The position numbers and the translations under genes are program-made. Under the pieces are notes generated by a model, which saw only the letters and a program-made list of their open reading frames with translations, was not told the origin of the DNA and did not search any database. DNA of 5,480 bases from Bacteroidota bacterium (lineage in GTDB: Bacteria > Bacteroidota > Bacteroidia > Bacteroidales > PUMT01): positions 1 through 5,480 of the forward strand of contig PWPZ01000273.1 of assembly GCA_003556985.1 (NCBI GenBank). Direction: 5' to 3'. Below are positions 4,467-5,480 of this stretch, in pieces; position 1 is the stretch's first letter; the number at the start of each line of letters is the position of its first letter.

Positions 4467-5480
4467 TCATTTTTGCATCGATTCCATGTAACTGTCCATA
4501 TCCTTGTCCCCCCGTCCAGAAAGGGTAATGACCACTATATCATCTTTTCCGGTCTTCAGCTTTTCAACGGCTGCCAGGGCATGGGCCGATTCAAGCGCGG
4601 GGATTATTCCTTCCAGCCTGGTAAGCAGGTGGGCGGCCTGCATGGCTTCCTCATCGGTAACGGCCAGATAGGTTGCCCTGCCGGATGCATGGAGGTAAGC
4701 ATGGAGGGGACCGATACCCGGGTAATCAAGTCCCGCCGATATTGAATGGGCCCCTGTAATTTGTCCGTCGCTGTTTTGCATCATCAGCGTCCTGCACCCG
4801 TGGATTATGCCGGGTGACCCTGTAGATATTGTAGCCGCTGTTTTTCCTGTTTGTGTACCCTCTCCTGCCGCTTCGGCCCCTATAAGTTTTACATCTGCAT
4901 TGTCGGTGTAGTGGTAAAAAGTCCCGGCAGCATTACTGCCTCCTCCCACACAGGCCACAAGAAAGTCGGGATATTCCGTATTCTCTTTGTCATGGAGCTG
5001 AACCTTTATCTCTTCGGATATAACCGACTGCAGCCGGGCAACCATGTCAGGGTAGGGGTGGGGTCCAATGGTTGATCCGATAAGATAGTGGGTATCGGAG
5101 GGGTTGTTGATCCAGTGCCTGATGGCTTCGTTTGTTGCGTCCTTGAGGGTGCGGGTACCGGAGGTTACAGGAATAACCCTTGCGCCCAGCATCTTCATTC
5201 GCATGACATTGGGCTGCTGCCGGGCCACATCCTTTTCTCCCATGAAAACGGTGCAGGGCATGTTCATCAATGCGCAAACGGTGGCAGTTGCAACCCCGTG
5301 CTGTCCTGCACCGGTCTCTGCAATAATATGCTTTTTTTTCATTCGTATGGCAAGCAGTATCTGACCTATCACGTTATTAAGCTTATGTGATCCCGTGTGG
5401 CAAAGATCTTCCCGCTTAAGGTATATTTTAGCACCTGCATGTTCTGAAAGCCGGCGGGCATGAAACAAAGGGGTGGGGCG
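4467..5480 (-). CDS. trpB: Tryptophan synthase beta subunit, partial (N-terminus outside the window)
   Basis: This PLP enzyme condenses indole with L-serine to make tryptophan in the alpha2-beta2 complex. The 337 visible residues begin [11 protein letters not shown] at the window edge and run to a normal TGA stop. The PLP-binding lysine is K33 of the fragment (GSHKLNN, codon 5382-5384), matching E. coli Lys87. E55 in ETGAGQHG matches catalytic Glu109. That alignment puts about 54 N-terminal residues outside the window. GGGSNA (179-184) binds the cofactor phosphate, and [11 protein letters not shown] and LSGRGDKD are intact. A TTG at 5468 could be mistaken for a start, but the RPTPL motif upstream is conserved in the family, so the frame continues off the edge. 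The gene directly precedes trpA, the usual partner order. Confidence 0.97.
   Translation of the reverse strand, partial: RPTPLFHARRLSEHAGAKIYLKREDLCHTGSHKLNNVIGQILLAIRMKKKHIIAETGAGQHGVATATVCALMNMPCTVFMGEKDVARQQPNVMRMKMLGARVIPVTSGTRTLKDATNEAIRHWINNPSDTHYLIGSTIGPHPYPDMVARLQSVISEEIKVQLHDKENTEYPDFLVACVGGGSNAAGTFYHYTDNADVKLIGAEAAGEGTQTGKTAATISTGSPGIIHGCRTLMMQNSDGQITGAHSISAGLDYPGIGPLHAYLHASGRATYLAVTDEEAMQAAHLLTRLEGIIPALESAHALAAVEKLKTGKDDIVVITLSGRGDKDMDSYMESMQK

Noticed and set aside
4446..4745. 99-residue plus-strand reading frame
   Set aside because: Antisense shadow of trpB, whose motifs are intact on the minus strand.
5047..5277. 76-residue minus-strand reading frame
   Set aside because: Out-of-frame shadow inside trpB, which is unbroken in its own frame.
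5466..5468. TTG as the start codon of trpB
   Set aside because: The frame continues upstream into the conserved RPTPL motif up to the window edge, so the gene is cut by the window rather than starting here.

Overview
The window most likely comes from a Bacteroidota chromosome, probably a Bacteroidia or Cytophagia-like member of moderate GC. The evidence is indirect. Most genes lack a Shine-Dalgarno. One promoter matches the Bacteroidota -33 TTTG / -7 TAnnTTT pattern with a 19-bp spacer. The ArsR protein carries the CCYSGDL / KYCxN signature that I associate with Bacteroidota, from memory. A trpB-trpA pair closes what looks like a trp operon. All recognisable genes lie on the minus strand, so the biological reading order runs from right to left.

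Right part (5480 to 3638): trpB, cut by the window edge and lacking about 54 N-terminal residues, is followed by a complete trpA. Together they encode tryptophan synthase. This is ordinary housekeeping, and its key catalytic residues are intact.

Middle and left part (3575 to 113): a metalloid-resistance cluster. In order it holds an ArsR-family repressor, a 308-bp regulatory gap, a 77-residue cytosolic thioredoxin-like protein (probable ArsE), a lipoprotein with a CVSC motif (ArsF family), a six-helix CcdA/DsbD-like membrane protein with one cysteine in each half (ArsG family), and a 440-residue ArsP/DUF318-type permease. The gene content points to organoarsenical or nitroaromatic-arsenical handling and efflux rather than classical arsenate reduction, because no arsC, arsB or acr3 is visible in the window.

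The most informative non-coding signal is a repeated operator. TGTTCG-N8-CGAACA occurs twice, with identical spacing and a shared 10-bp flank. One copy lies exactly between the -33 and -7 elements of the promoter for the thioredoxin-arsF-arsG unit. The other lies just upstream of the permease. No copy is visible before the ArsR gene. This suggests one repressor controlling two transcription units.

The gene order also suggests a testable mechanism: electrons passing from the cytosolic CAKC protein, through the two membrane cysteines of the CcdA-like protein, to the periplasmic CVSC lipoprotein. Positions 1-112 hold no gene I can support, but they are unusually poor in stop codons and may be a dispersed intergenic repeat or the edge of something outside the window.
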